Positions 34,462-42,946 of a stretch of 64,000 nt of DNA are shown here, piece after piece. Location: the NCBI RefSeq assembly GCF_002086695.1, contig NZ_MVIH01000019.1:23682-87681 (forward strand), written 5' to 3'. How positions within the stretch are numbered: the first letter of the stretch is position 1; each line of letters starts with the position of its first letter. The notes below the pieces were generated by a model that worked only from the letters and a program-made list of their open reading frames with translations, made no database searches and was not told where the DNA came from. A program made the position numbers and the translations under genes. Origin of the DNA: Mycolicibacterium rhodesiae. Lineage in GTDB: Bacteria; Actinomycetota; Actinomycetes; Mycobacteriales; Mycobacteriaceae.

Positions 34462-36812
34462 TCAGCGGCGAAGCATTCCCGATCGAGCCCTGGCAGGTCC
34501 GGGAGACCCATCTGGATCTCGACCAACTGGCCCAGTCGGAGTCACTGTTCGCATTGTCGAACGGACACATCGGCTTTCGCGGCAATCTCGACGAGGGTGA
34601 ACCGTTCGGGATCCCGGGGACCTATCTGAACTCGTTTTACGAGACCCGGCCGCTGCCCTACGCCGAATCCGGCTTCGGCTACCCCGAGGACGGCCAGACG
34701 ATCGTCGACGTCACCAACGGCAAGATCCTGCGACTCCTGGTCGACGACGAGCCTCTCGACGTGCGGTACGGCGACCTCGACGAGCATGAACGAATCCTCG
34801 ATCTGCGTGCGGGAACGCTGACTCGTCGCGTGCTCTGGCGTTCACCGGCAGGCAAGCAGATCAGAATCGTATCGACGCGACTGGTGTCCCTGGTCCAGCG
34901 CTCGGTGGCGGCGATCGAGTACGTGGTCGAGGCGGTCGACGAATTCACCCGTGTCACTGTGCAATCCGAGCTGGTGGCCAATGAGGACCAACCGGAACAA
35001 TCCGGTGATCCGCGGGTGTCGGCGGTGTTGAAGCATCCGTTGGAGGCGATTCAGCACGAGGTCACCGAAGAGGGTTCGCTGCTGGTGCACCGCACCAAGG
35101 CCAGCAAGTTGATGATGGCTGCCGCGATGGATCATCTGGTCGAAGTGCCCGGCCGGGTGGAGATCGACTCCATCGCGCACCAGGACATCGCACGCACCAC
35201 CGTGATCTGCGGGCTTCGCCCTGGCCAGAAGCTGCGGATCGTGAAGTTCCTGGCCTACGGCTGGTCGAGCCTGCGATCTCGGCCCGCGCTGCGCGACCAG
35301 GTGGCCGGCGCACTGGCCGGGGCGCGCTACACCGGCTGGGAGGGCCTGGTGCAGACGCAGCGGGACTATCTCGACGAGTTCTGGGACTGCGCCGACGTCG
35401 AAGTCGAGGGTGATCCGGATGTTCAGCAGGCGGTGCGGTTCGGCCTGTTCCACGTGATCCAGGCCAGCGCCCGCGCCGAGCGCCGGGCGATCCCCGGCAA
35501 GGGCCTGACCGGACCGGGCTACGACGGCCACGCGTTCTGGGACACAGAGGGTTTCGTGCTCCCTGTGCTGACCTACACCAAACCCGAGGCCGCCGCCGAC
35601 GCGTTGCGCTGGCGTTCCTCGATCCTCGGCCTGGCCAAGAAACGTGCTGAGCAGCTCGAACTCCAGGGTGCGGCGTTCCCGTGGCGGACGATCCGCGGCG
35701 AGGAGTGTTCGGCCTACTGGCCGGCGGGCACCGCGGCGTGGCACGTCAACGCAGACATCGCCATGGCGTTCGAACGGTATCGGACGGTCACTGGGGATCA
35801 CTCACTCGAAAAGGATTGCGGACTGGCGGTTCTCGTCGAGACCGCCCGGTTGTGGATGTCGCTGGGACATCACGACCGCGACGGCGTCTGGCACCTCGAC
35901 GGCGTCACCGGTCCCGATGAGTACACCGCGGTGGTGCGCGACAACGTGTTCACCAATCTCATGGCCGCACATAACCTTCGGACAGCCGCCGACGCCTGCA
36001 ATCGCAACGCCGAAACCGCATACGAAATGGGCGTCAGCACCGAGGAGACGGCAGCGTGGCGAAATGCCGCCGACAGTGCCCACATCCCGTACGACGACGA
36101 CCTGGGCGTACACCAGCAATGCGAAGGTTTCACCCGGCTGCGGGAATGGGACTTCACCGACAACACCGTCTACCCGCTGCTGCTGCATCAACCGTATGTG
36201 CGGCTCTACCCCTCCCAGGTGATCAAGCAGGCCGACCTGGTGCTGGCCATGCAGTGGCAGAGCCATGCGTTCACCGATGCCCAAAAGGCCCGCAACGTCG
36301 ACTATTACGAGCGGCGAACCGTGCGCGACTCGTCACTGTCGGCCTGCACCCAGGCCGTCATGTGCGCCGATGTCGGCCACCTGGAACTGGCCCACGACTA
36401 CACCCAGGAAGCGGCCCTGATCGATCTTCGGGATCTGCACCGCAACACCCGCGACGGTCTGCACATGGCCTCACTGGCCGGAACCTGGACGGCACTGGTC
36501 GCCGGATTCGGCGGACTTCGCGATGACGAACACATCCTGTCGCTGGATCCCGCGCTGCCCGAGGAGATCTCCCGGCTGAAGTTCGGGTTGCACTGGCGAA
36601 AGTATCGGCTCACCGCCGACGTCAGCCACGGCGAAGTCACCTACACGCTGCGGGACGGGCCCGACGGTCAGCTCACCATCCGGCACGCCGGCGAGGAACT
36701 GACGTTGACCACCCGCAACACCACCACGGTGCCGCTGCGGACCCGGCGCGCTCTGCTTCCCACTCCTGAGCAGCCGCCGGGCCGGGCGCCGCGCAGGCAC
36801 ATCATGCAGTGA
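34458..36812 (+). CDS. Glycoside hydrolase family 65 disaccharide phosphorylase
   Basis: 784 residues. LFALSNGHIGFRGNLDEG at the N-terminus, GHAFWDTEGFVLPVL in the catalytic domain, and GVTGPDEYTAVV with the general acid Glu near residue 488 are GH65 signatures. Family members phosphorolyse maltose, trehalose, kojibiose or nigerose to beta-glucose 1-phosphate and glucose; the exact disaccharide cannot be read here. It overlaps the mutase gene by four bases. The C-terminus ends in a basic tail of about 15 residues. Confidence 0.93.
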   Translation: MISGEAFPIEPWQVRETHLDLDQLAQSESLFALSNGHIGFRGNLDEGEPFGIPGTYLNSFYETRPLPYAESGFGYPEDGQTIVDVTNGKILRLLVDDEPLDVRYGDLDEHERILDLRAGTLTRRVLWRSPAGKQIRIVSTRLVSLVQRSVAAIEYVVEAVDEFTRVTVQSELVANEDQPEQSGDPRVSAVLKHPLEAIQHEVTEEGSLLVHRTKASKLMMAAAMDHLVEVPGRVEIDSIAHQDIARTTVICGLRPGQKLRIVKFLAYGWSSLRSRPALRDQVAGALAGARYTGWEGLVQTQRDYLDEFWDCADVEVEGDPDVQQAVRFGLFHVIQASARAERRAIPGKGLTGPGYDGHAFWDTEGFVLPVLTYTKPEAAADALRWRSSILGLAKKRAEQLELQGAAFPWRTIRGEECSAYWPAGTAAWHVNADIAMAFERYRTVTGDHSLEKDCGLAVLVETARLWMSLGHHDRDGVWHLDGVTGPDEYTAVVRDNVFTNLMAAHNLRTAADACNRNAETAYEMGVSTEETAAWRNAADSAHIPYDDDLGVHQQCEGFTRLREWDFTDNTVYPLLLHQPYVRLYPSQVIKQADLVLAMQWQSHAFTDAQKARNVDYYERRTVRDSSLSACTQAVMCADVGHLELAHDYTQEAALIDLRDLHRNTRDGLHMASLAGTWTALVAGFGGLRDDEHILSLDPALPEEISRLKFGLHWRKYRLTADVSHGEVTYTLRDGPDGQLTIRHAGEELTLTTRNTTTVPLRTRRALLPTPEQPPGRAPRRHIMQ

Positions 36813-36816
36813 GCCG

Positions 36817-38553
36817 CTAGGCCCCGGTGTTGATCGGCTCGATCGGCAGGTTGCGCAGACCGCCGGGGGCGTGGGTCGGCACCACCGGATTCTTGGGCGC
36901 GATCGGCGCGAGGCGCCGGTAGGGCTGTCCCTGCGCGGGGCGCAGGTCCTCTTCACCCTTGTTGGGCCACAACGACGTTGCCCGCTCGGCCTGAGCAGTG
37001 ATGGACAGCGACGGGTTGACACCGAGGTTGGCCGACACCGAGGCGCCGTCCATGACATGCAGTGTCGGGTAGTTGTACACCCGCTGATAGGGGTCGATGA
37101 CACCATTCTCGGGGCTCTCGCTGATTGCCGCACCGCCGAGGAAGTGTGCGGTCAGCGGGATGTTGAACAACTCACCCCAAGTGCCGCCGGCCACGCCGTC
37201 GATCTTCTCCGCGACACGGCGGGTCACCTTGTTGCCCACCGGAATCCAGGTCGGGTTCGGCTCGCCGTGACCCTGCTTGCTGGTCATCCGCCGTCTGCCG
37301 AACGCACCGCGCTTGGTGTAGGTGGTGATCGAGTTGTCGAGGTGCTGCATGACCAAGGAGATCATGGTGCGCTCGCTCCAGCGGCGCGGGCTGAGCATCC
37401 GGATCATGCCCTTCGGGTCCTCGCCGGCGTTGTTGAGCAATTGCTTCCAGCGCGGCACGTCGCTGCCCTCGGGTCCCGGACCGTCGGTCATCAACGTCTG
37501 CAGCAGACCCATCGCGTTGGAGCCCTTGCCGTACCGGCACGGCTCGACGTGGGTGTCCGGACTGGGGTGGATCGACGACGTGATCGCCACCCCGTGGGTG
37601 AGGTCGAGATCGGGCCGGGCCTCCAGACGTCCTGCGCCGACGATCGATTCGGAATTGGTCCGGGTCAGCACCCCGAGCTTGTCCGAGAGCTTGGGCAGCG
37701 CGCCGGTGTCGCGCATCTTGAACAACAATTTCTGGGTGCCCCAGGTGCCTGCAGCCAGGATGACCTGGTTGGCAGTGAACGTCCGGCGGTCCTTGCGGGC
37801 CACCCGCCCGGTGCGCACGGTGTTGATCTCCCAGACACCGTCGGGGCGCTGCGCGAACCCGGTGACAGTGGTCATCGGGAAGACTTGGGCGCCAGCCCTT
37901 TCCGCCAAACCGAGGTAATTCTTCACCAGGGTGTTCTTGGCGCCGTGGCGGCAGCCGGTCATGCATTCGCCGCATTCGATACACCCGGTGCGGGCCGGGC
38001 CGACACCACCGAAGTACGGGTCGGGCACGGTCTTGCCCGGGGTCTTCTCACCGTCGACCCCGAAGAACACCCCGACCGGGGTGGGCGTGAACGTGTCGCC
38101 GACTCCCATCTCGTCGGCCACTTCCTTCATGATGCGGTCGGCGTCGGTGAAGGTCGGGTTCTTGACGACGCCCAGCATCCGCTGCGCCTGGTCGTAGTGC
38201 GGCATCAGCTCAGCGCGCCAGTCGGTGATGTTCTTCCACTGCGGGTCGTTGAAGAACGGGTCCGGCGGCACGTACAAGGTGTTGGCGTAGTTCAGCGATC
38301 CGCCGCCGACGCCCGCGCCGGCCAGGATCATCACGTTGCGCAACAGGTGGATGCGCTGGATGCCGTAGCAGCCCAGCCGCGGCGCCCACAGGAATTCCCG
38401 CAGTCGCCAGGAGGTCTTGGCGAACTCGTGGTCGGCGTAGCGGCGGCCCGCTTCCAGAACGCCGACCTTGTAGCCCTTCTCGGTGAGGCGCAGCGCGCTG
38501 ACGCTGCCGCCAAAACCCGAGCCGATGATGAGAATGTCGAAATCCGGCGCCAT
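36817..38553 (-). CDS. choD: GMC-family flavoprotein, cholesterol-oxidase-like ChoD
   Basis: 578 residues from ATG 38553. The FAD-binding Rossmann motif is ILIIGSGFGGSVSALRL, and the second GMC motif GAGVGGGSLNYANTLYVPP follows. GPARTGCIECGECMTGCRHG is a four-cysteine segment typical of the mycobacterial ChoD group. The sequence closely resembles Rv3409c as I recall it. ChoD is annotated as cholesterol oxidase, but its activity on cholesterol in mycobacteria is disputed. The frame is open 11 codons further upstream without a better start. Confidence 0.93.
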   Translation of the reverse strand: MAPDFDILIIGSGFGGSVSALRLTEKGYKVGVLEAGRRYADHEFAKTSWRLREFLWAPRLGCYGIQRIHLLRNVMILAGAGVGGGSLNYANTLYVPPDPFFNDPQWKNITDWRAELMPHYDQAQRMLGVVKNPTFTDADRIMKEVADEMGVGDTFTPTPVGVFFGVDGEKTPGKTVPDPYFGGVGPARTGCIECGECMTGCRHGAKNTLVKNYLGLAERAGAQVFPMTTVTGFAQRPDGVWEINTVRTGRVARKDRRTFTANQVILAAGTWGTQKLLFKMRDTGALPKLSDKLGVLTRTNSESIVGAGRLEARPDLDLTHGVAITSSIHPSPDTHVEPCRYGKGSNAMGLLQTLMTDGPGPEGSDVPRWKQLLNNAGEDPKGMIRMLSPRRWSERTMISLVMQHLDNSITTYTKRGAFGRRRMTSKQGHGEPNPTWIPVGNKVTRRVAEKIDGVAGGTWGELFNIPLTAHFLGGAAISESPENGVIDPYQRVYNYPTLHVMDGASVSANLGVNPSLSITAQAERATSLWPNKGEEDLRPAQGQPYRRLAPIAPKNPVVPTHAPGGLRNLPIEPINTGA

Positions 38554-38609
38554 ACAAACCAGTATGAACTTACCGGCGGGTAACAAGCTAGCGAGGTGCG
38601 CCTAAGTCA

Positions 38610-38669
38610 GCGAACAGACACAAACTCGGGCGATTTCGAGGCGAGATGCCCGAGTTTGTGTCTGCTCGC
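38610..38669. repeat. Long palindromic repeat, copy 1
   Basis: CAGACACAAACTCGGGC (38615-38631) pairs perfectly with its complement at 38648-38664. With the flanking GCGA/TCGC and one mismatch the stem reaches 21 of 22 pairs. The left 21 bases and the right 20 bases are repeated exactly at the second copy (39620). It lies between the divergent choD and DUF559 starts, so it is not acting only as a terminator here. Similar elements are scattered in fast-growing mycobacteria, as I recall; this was not checked. Confidence 0.75.
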
Positions 38670-38738
38670 GCGCAAAAGGGGTGGCTATCCCCAGGCTGAC
38701 GAACGCGTGACTGCCTCAGCTGCGCTTCGCGCGCCACG

Positions 38739-39614
38739 ATGCCGACCATGCCCGACGTGCGTCAAATGTTTGCACCTGCCAGCCTTGCCACCACGGCGCA
38801 GTTGCTTAGCGCGATGAGCAGGCAGCAACTCGACACGCAGATACAGCAGGGCAAGCTCATCCGCGTGTGGTCAGGCGTCTATGCGACCCGCAAACCGACG
38901 ACCAGGGACCGGCTCGCCGCCCTGGATCTCCTGATGAGGCACGAGGCCGTCGCATGTCTGGGCACCGCTGCCGCTCTGTACGGCTTCGATACGGAAGCGA
39001 CGACCGCGGTGCACATATTTGACGACGGCACCAGGATGCGTCCAACCGTCGGCCTCATGGTGCATCAGCGCACCGGAGCACCCATCCGGCGGGTCGCGGG
39101 CCGGCTGGCAACCACGCCGGCATGGACAGCTGTCGAGGTCGCGAGGCAGCTGTCACGGCCGCGCGCTTTGGCGACGCTTGACGCAGCCTTGCATTCGTCG
39201 TGGTGCACCCCGACCGAACTGGCTCGCGTCGTAGATGAACAACGAGGCCGGCGCGGAATCGTGCAGGTACGCGAGCTTCTTGAACTCGCCGACGGCCGAG
39301 CCGAGTCGGCGATGGAAAGCGAAGCGCGCTTGGTGATGCTTGACCACGGATTGCCTGCGCCGGCACTGCAGTACGAGATCGAGGGCCGCGGTAGCCAACG
39401 CTGGCGGGTCGACTTCGCGTGGCCGGATGCACGGGTAGCGGCCGAATACGACAGCGTTGAATGGCATGCGGGGCGTGATGAAATGCTCAGAGACAGAGCG
39501 CGATTCGCTGGGATTCAGGAACTCGGTTGGGTCATGATCCCGATCGTCAGTGACGACGTTCGCAAGCGACCTGCCCGGCTCGCCAATCGCATTGCATTCC
39601 ACCTCGGCGCGTAA
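38739..39614 (+). CDS. AbiEi-like / DUF559-endonuclease-fold protein
   Basis: 291 residues. The N-terminus (LLSAMSRQQLDTQIQQGKLI then GVYATRKPTTRDRL) resembles the winged-helix of AbiEi-type antitoxin proteins. The C-terminal 100 residues (ESEARLVMLDHGLPAP, WRVDFAWPDARVAAEYDS) match the Vsr/DUF559 nuclease-like fold, with Asp and Glu at the usual metal positions. No toxin partner gene adjoins. ATG 38739 and ATG 38748 are both possible. It is flanked on both sides by the same palindrome, six bases after its stop on the right, which suggests acquisition as a unit. Function in defence or repair is inference. Confidence 0.8.
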   Translation: MPTMPDVRQMFAPASLATTAQLLSAMSRQQLDTQIQQGKLIRVWSGVYATRKPTTRDRLAALDLLMRHEAVACLGTAAALYGFDTEATTAVHIFDDGTRMRPTVGLMVHQRTGAPIRRVAGRLATTPAWTAVEVARQLSRPRALATLDAALHSSWCTPTELARVVDEQRGRRGIVQVRELLELADGRAESAMESEARLVMLDHGLPAPALQYEIEGRGSQRWRVDFAWPDARVAAEYDSVEWHAGRDEMLRDRARFAGIQELGWVMIPIVSDDVRKRPARLANRIAFHLGA

Positions 39615-39619
39615 CCGCC

Positions 39620-39673
39620 AGCAGACACAAACTCGGGCGATTACCCGGGAGAAAGTACGAGTTTGTGTCTGCT
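39620..39673. repeat. Long palindromic repeat, copy 2
   Basis: AGCAGACACAAACTCG pairs with CGAGTTTGTGTCTGCT across a 22-base loop, a 16-bp perfect stem. It begins six bases after the DUF559 stop and ends 17 bases before the guaB3 stop, so it may serve as a bidirectional terminator. The left arm with its flank is identical over 21 bases to copy 1, but the inner arm GGGC is not paired here, showing independent decay. Confidence 0.75.
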
Positions 39674-39689
39674 CGCGGAAGAACGAAAC

Positions 39690-40826
39690 TCAGCGGCCGA
39701 CGGTCAGGCCGACCTTCTGGAACTCCTTCAGATCGCAATACCCGGCCTTGGCCATCGACCGGCGCAGGCCGCCGACCAGGTTGAGCGAACCGAACGGGTC
39801 GTCGGAGGGCCCGTTGAGCACGCGGTCCAGCGACGGCCGGTCCCCGGCAGCGATCTGCAGCAGTGCGCCGCGCGGCAGCGACGGGTGCGCCGCGGCCACC
39901 GGCCAGAACCAGCCGTCGCCCAGTGCCTCGGCGGATTCGGCCAGCGGGGTGCCGAGCACGACGGCGTCGGCGCCGCAGGCGATGGCTTTGGCGAGGTCGC
40001 CGGAGGTGTGGATGTCACCGTCGGCCAGCACGTGGACGTAGCGGCCGCCGGTCTCGTCGAGGTACTCCCGCCGAGCCGCGGCCGCGTCGGCGATGGCCGT
40101 CGCCATCGGCACGCTGATGCCCAGCACCTCGTCGCTGGTGGTCACCCCGAACGTCGAGCCGTACCCGACGATCACGCCTGCCGCGCCGGTGCGCATCAGG
40201 TGCAGCGCGGTGCGGTGATCCAGGACACCGCCGGCGACGACGGGGACGTCGAGCTCGGAGATAAAGGTCTTCAGGTTCAGCGGTTCACCATCGGAGGCCA
40301 CCCGCTCGGCGGAAATGATCGTCCCCTGGATGACCAGGAGGTCGATGCCGGCCTGCACCAGTGCGGGCGTCAGCGCCTGCGCGTTCTGCGGGCTCACCCG
40401 GACGGCGGTGGTGACGCCTGCGTCGCGGATGCGGGATACCGCGGCACCGAGCAGCTCGGGATCCAGCGGCGCGGCGTGCAGTTGTTGGAGCAAGCGGATC
40501 GCCGCGGACGGCTCGGGCTCCTTGTCGGCAGCCTCGATGACCTCTCTGATCTTGGACTCGACGTCGGCGTGGCGGCCGATCAGTCCTTCACCGTTGAGCA
40601 CACCGAGGCCACCGAGGCGGCCGAGTTCGATGGCGAATTCCACCGACACCAGGGCGTCGGTCGGATGAGCCACGACGGGGATCTCGAACCGGTAGGCATC
40701 GAGCTGCCACGCCGTGGAGACGTCCTTCGACGACCGGGTCCGCCGGGACGGAACGATGTTGATCTCGTCGAGTTCGTAGGTGCGGCGGGCGGTTCTGCCC
40801 ATGCCGATTTCAACCATGTCGCGCAC
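39690..40826 (-). CDS. guaB3: IMP dehydrogenase-like protein GuaB3
   Basis: 378 residues from GTG 40826, which has AGGGG seven bases upstream; ATG 40817 gives the M. tuberculosis-like start VEIGMGRTARRTYEL. The barrel motifs AGGVLDHRTALHLM and VIVGYGSTFGVTT replace the IMPDH active-site loop GSICTTR, and there is no catalytic Cys or CBS pair. GuaB3 proteins are therefore not standard IMP dehydrogenases, and a GMP-reductase-type role has been proposed in some bacteria. It begins 10 bp after the guaB2 stop, in one operon. Confidence 0.94.
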   Translation of the reverse strand: MRDMVEIGMGRTARRTYELDEINIVPSRRTRSSKDVSTAWQLDAYRFEIPVVAHPTDALVSVEFAIELGRLGGLGVLNGEGLIGRHADVESKIREVIEAADKEPEPSAAIRLLQQLHAAPLDPELLGAAVSRIRDAGVTTAVRVSPQNAQALTPALVQAGIDLLVIQGTIISAERVASDGEPLNLKTFISELDVPVVAGGVLDHRTALHLMRTGAAGVIVGYGSTFGVTTSDEVLGISVPMATAIADAAAARREYLDETGGRYVHVLADGDIHTSGDLAKAIACGADAVVLGTPLAESAEALGDGWFWPVAAAHPSLPRGALLQIAAGDRPSLDRVLNGPSDDPFGSLNLVGGLRRSMAKAGYCDLKEFQKVGLTVGR

Positions 40827-40836
40827 AGCTTGACCC

Positions 40837-42441
40837 CTAGCGGGCGTAGTAGTTGGGGGCTTCGACCGTCATCGTGACGTCGTGCGGGTGGCTCTCCTTG
40901 AGACCCGCAGCGGTGATCCGGACGAACTGCGCATGCTGCAGCCCCTCGATGCCGGACGCGCCCGTGTAGCCCATCGCGGCGCGCAGGCCGCCGGTGAGCT
41001 GGTGGATGACGGTGGCCAGCGGACCGCGGAACGGCACCCGGCCCTCGATGCCTTCGGGCACCAGCTTGTCCTCGCTCAAGACGTCGTCCTGGAAGTAGCG
41101 GTCTTTGGAGTAGCTCCGCCCGGTCGATCCAGCAGCGCCCCGACCCTGCATGGCGCCCAGCGAGCCCATGCCGCGGTAGCTCTTGAACTGCTTGCCGTTG
41201 ACGAAGATCAGATCGCCGGGGGCCTCGGCGGTGCCGGCCAGCAGGGAGCCGAGCATCGCCGTCGACGCGCCCGCGGCCAGCGCTTTGGCGATGTCACCCG
41301 AATACTGCAGACCACCGTCGGCGATCACCGGCACACCGGCCGGCCTGCACACCGCGGTGGCCTCAAGGATCGCCGTGATTTGTGGCGCTCCGACGCCGGC
41401 CACCACCCGGGTGGTGCAGATCGATCCGGGGCCGACACCGACCTTGACCGCGTCGGCGCCGGCCTCGACCAGCGCCGCGGCACCGCTGCGGGTGGCGACG
41501 TTGCCGCCGACGATCTCGACCCGATGGCCCACCTCGGCCTTGAGCTTGCCGACGGTGTCGAGCACCCGGCGGTTGTGGGCGTGCGCGGTGTCGACGATCA
41601 GCACGTCCACCCCGGCGTCGACCAGGGCCATCGCCCGGTCCCACGCGTCGTCACCGACGCCGACGGCCGCACCGACCAGCAGCCGACCGTCGCTGTCCTT
41701 GGTGGCCAGCGGGTGCTGCTCGGTCTTGACGAAGTCCTTGACGGTGATCAGCCCGGTGAGCCGGCCGTGCCCGTCGACGATCGGCAGCTTCTCAATCTTG
41801 TTGCGCCGCAACAAACCCAGTGCGGCGTCGGCGGTCACGCCCTCCTGGGCGGTGATCAGCGGGGCCTTGGTCATCACCTCGGCGACCGGCTTGTTCATGT
41901 CGACTTCGAAGCGCATGTCGCGGTTGGTGATGATGCCGACAAGTGAGCCCTTCGAGTCGACGACCGGCAGACCCGAGATCCGGAACCGGGCGCACATCGC
42001 GTCGACTTCGGCCAGCGTGTTGTCCGGCGAGCAGGTCACCGGGTCGGTCACCATGCCGGCCTCGGACCGCTTGACCATCTCCACCTGTCCGGCCTGCTCG
42101 GTGATGGACAGATTGCGGTGCAGCACGCCCATGCCACCCTGGCGGGCCATCGCGATCGCCATCCGGGCCTCGGTCACGGTGTCCATCGCGGAGCTGACCA
42201 GCGGCACCTTGAGCCGGATCTTCTTCGTCAGCTGGCTCGACGTGTCGGCGGTGGCCGGCACCACGTCGGAGGCGGCGGGCAGCAGCAGCACATCGTCGAA
42301 CGTCAGCCCCAGCATCGCAATCTTGTTGGGGTCGTCGCCGCCGGTGGGAACCGATTCCCCCAGCAGCGCATTCAGATGCGCGGTCAAGCCGTCGATGCGG
42401 CCGGTGCTGCCTTCGGCAATGGTCATCGGTGAGGCCCCCAT
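40837..42441 (-). CDS. guaB2: Inosine-5'-monophosphate dehydrogenase GuaB2
   Basis: 534 residues. The catalytic loop VGPGSICTTRVVAGVG contains the nucleophilic Cys, two CBS domains lie in the first half (MVTDPVTCSPDNTLAEVD, VMTKAPLITAQEGV), and the mobile flap includes SYSKDRYFQDD. It oxidises IMP to XMP, the committed step of guanine synthesis, and is the essential IMPDH of mycobacteria. Before the flap there is a short insert (GAAGSTGRSYS) compared with the M. tuberculosis protein as I recall it. It is divergent from the DUF5319 gene. Confidence 0.97.
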   Translation of the reverse strand: MGASPMTIAEGSTGRIDGLTAHLNALLGESVPTGGDDPNKIAMLGLTFDDVLLLPAASDVVPATADTSSQLTKKIRLKVPLVSSAMDTVTEARMAIAMARQGGMGVLHRNLSITEQAGQVEMVKRSEAGMVTDPVTCSPDNTLAEVDAMCARFRISGLPVVDSKGSLVGIITNRDMRFEVDMNKPVAEVMTKAPLITAQEGVTADAALGLLRRNKIEKLPIVDGHGRLTGLITVKDFVKTEQHPLATKDSDGRLLVGAAVGVGDDAWDRAMALVDAGVDVLIVDTAHAHNRRVLDTVGKLKAEVGHRVEIVGGNVATRSGAAALVEAGADAVKVGVGPGSICTTRVVAGVGAPQITAILEATAVCRPAGVPVIADGGLQYSGDIAKALAAGASTAMLGSLLAGTAEAPGDLIFVNGKQFKSYRGMGSLGAMQGRGAAGSTGRSYSKDRYFQDDVLSEDKLVPEGIEGRVPFRGPLATVIHQLTGGLRAAMGYTGASGIEGLQHAQFVRITAAGLKESHPHDVTMTVEAPNYYAR

Positions 42442-42525
42442 CAGTGGCGGAATGTGGACACCATCCTATCGGCTCACGGTCGCGTTCCCTGGCGCGATAC
42501 CCGCCGCGTTACGTAGTGTGGAGCC

Positions 42526-42930
42526 GTGCGCGACCACCTCCCACCAGGCCTGCCACCAGATCCGTTCGCCGACGACCCCGCCGACCCGTCGGCCGCTTTG
42601 GATGCGCTGGAGCCAGGCCAACCCCTGGACCCGCAGGAGCGCGCCGCGGTCGAGGCCGATCTGGCAGACCTGGCGGTCTACGAGGCCCTGCTGGCGCACC
42701 GCGGCATCCGCGGTCTGGTCGTCTGCTGTGACGAATGTCAGCAAGACCACTACCACGACTGGGATATGTTGCGCGCCAACCTACTTCAGTTGTTGGTCGA
42801 CGGGACCGTCCGTCCGCACGAGCCCGCATACGATCCCGAGCCCGATGCTTACGTCACGTGGGACTACTGCCGCGGATATGCCGACGCCTCACTCAACGAA
42901 GCGACATCGGACTACGACGGCTTCCGCTGA
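42526..42930 (+). CDS. DUF5319 family protein, Rv3412-like
   Basis: 134 residues, acidic, with VCCDECQQDHYHDWDML near the middle; the paired Cys and the following His residues could bind a metal. It is conserved in mycobacteria next to guaB2 (Rv3412 order) and has no assigned function. The 84 bp between it and guaB2 must hold both promoters. It converges on rsdA. Confidence 0.85.
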   Translation: MRDHLPPGLPPDPFADDPADPSAALDALEPGQPLDPQERAAVEADLADLAVYEALLAHRGIRGLVVCCDECQQDHYHDWDMLRANLLQLLVDGTVRPHEPAYDPEPDAYVTWDYCRGYADASLNEATSDYDGFR

Positions 42931-42946
42931 GCGCGAAACCTCTGAT

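Noticed and set aside
39690..40826. guaB3 as a second IMP dehydrogenase
   Set aside because: The catalytic Cys loop and the CBS domains are absent, so standard IMPDH activity is unlikely.
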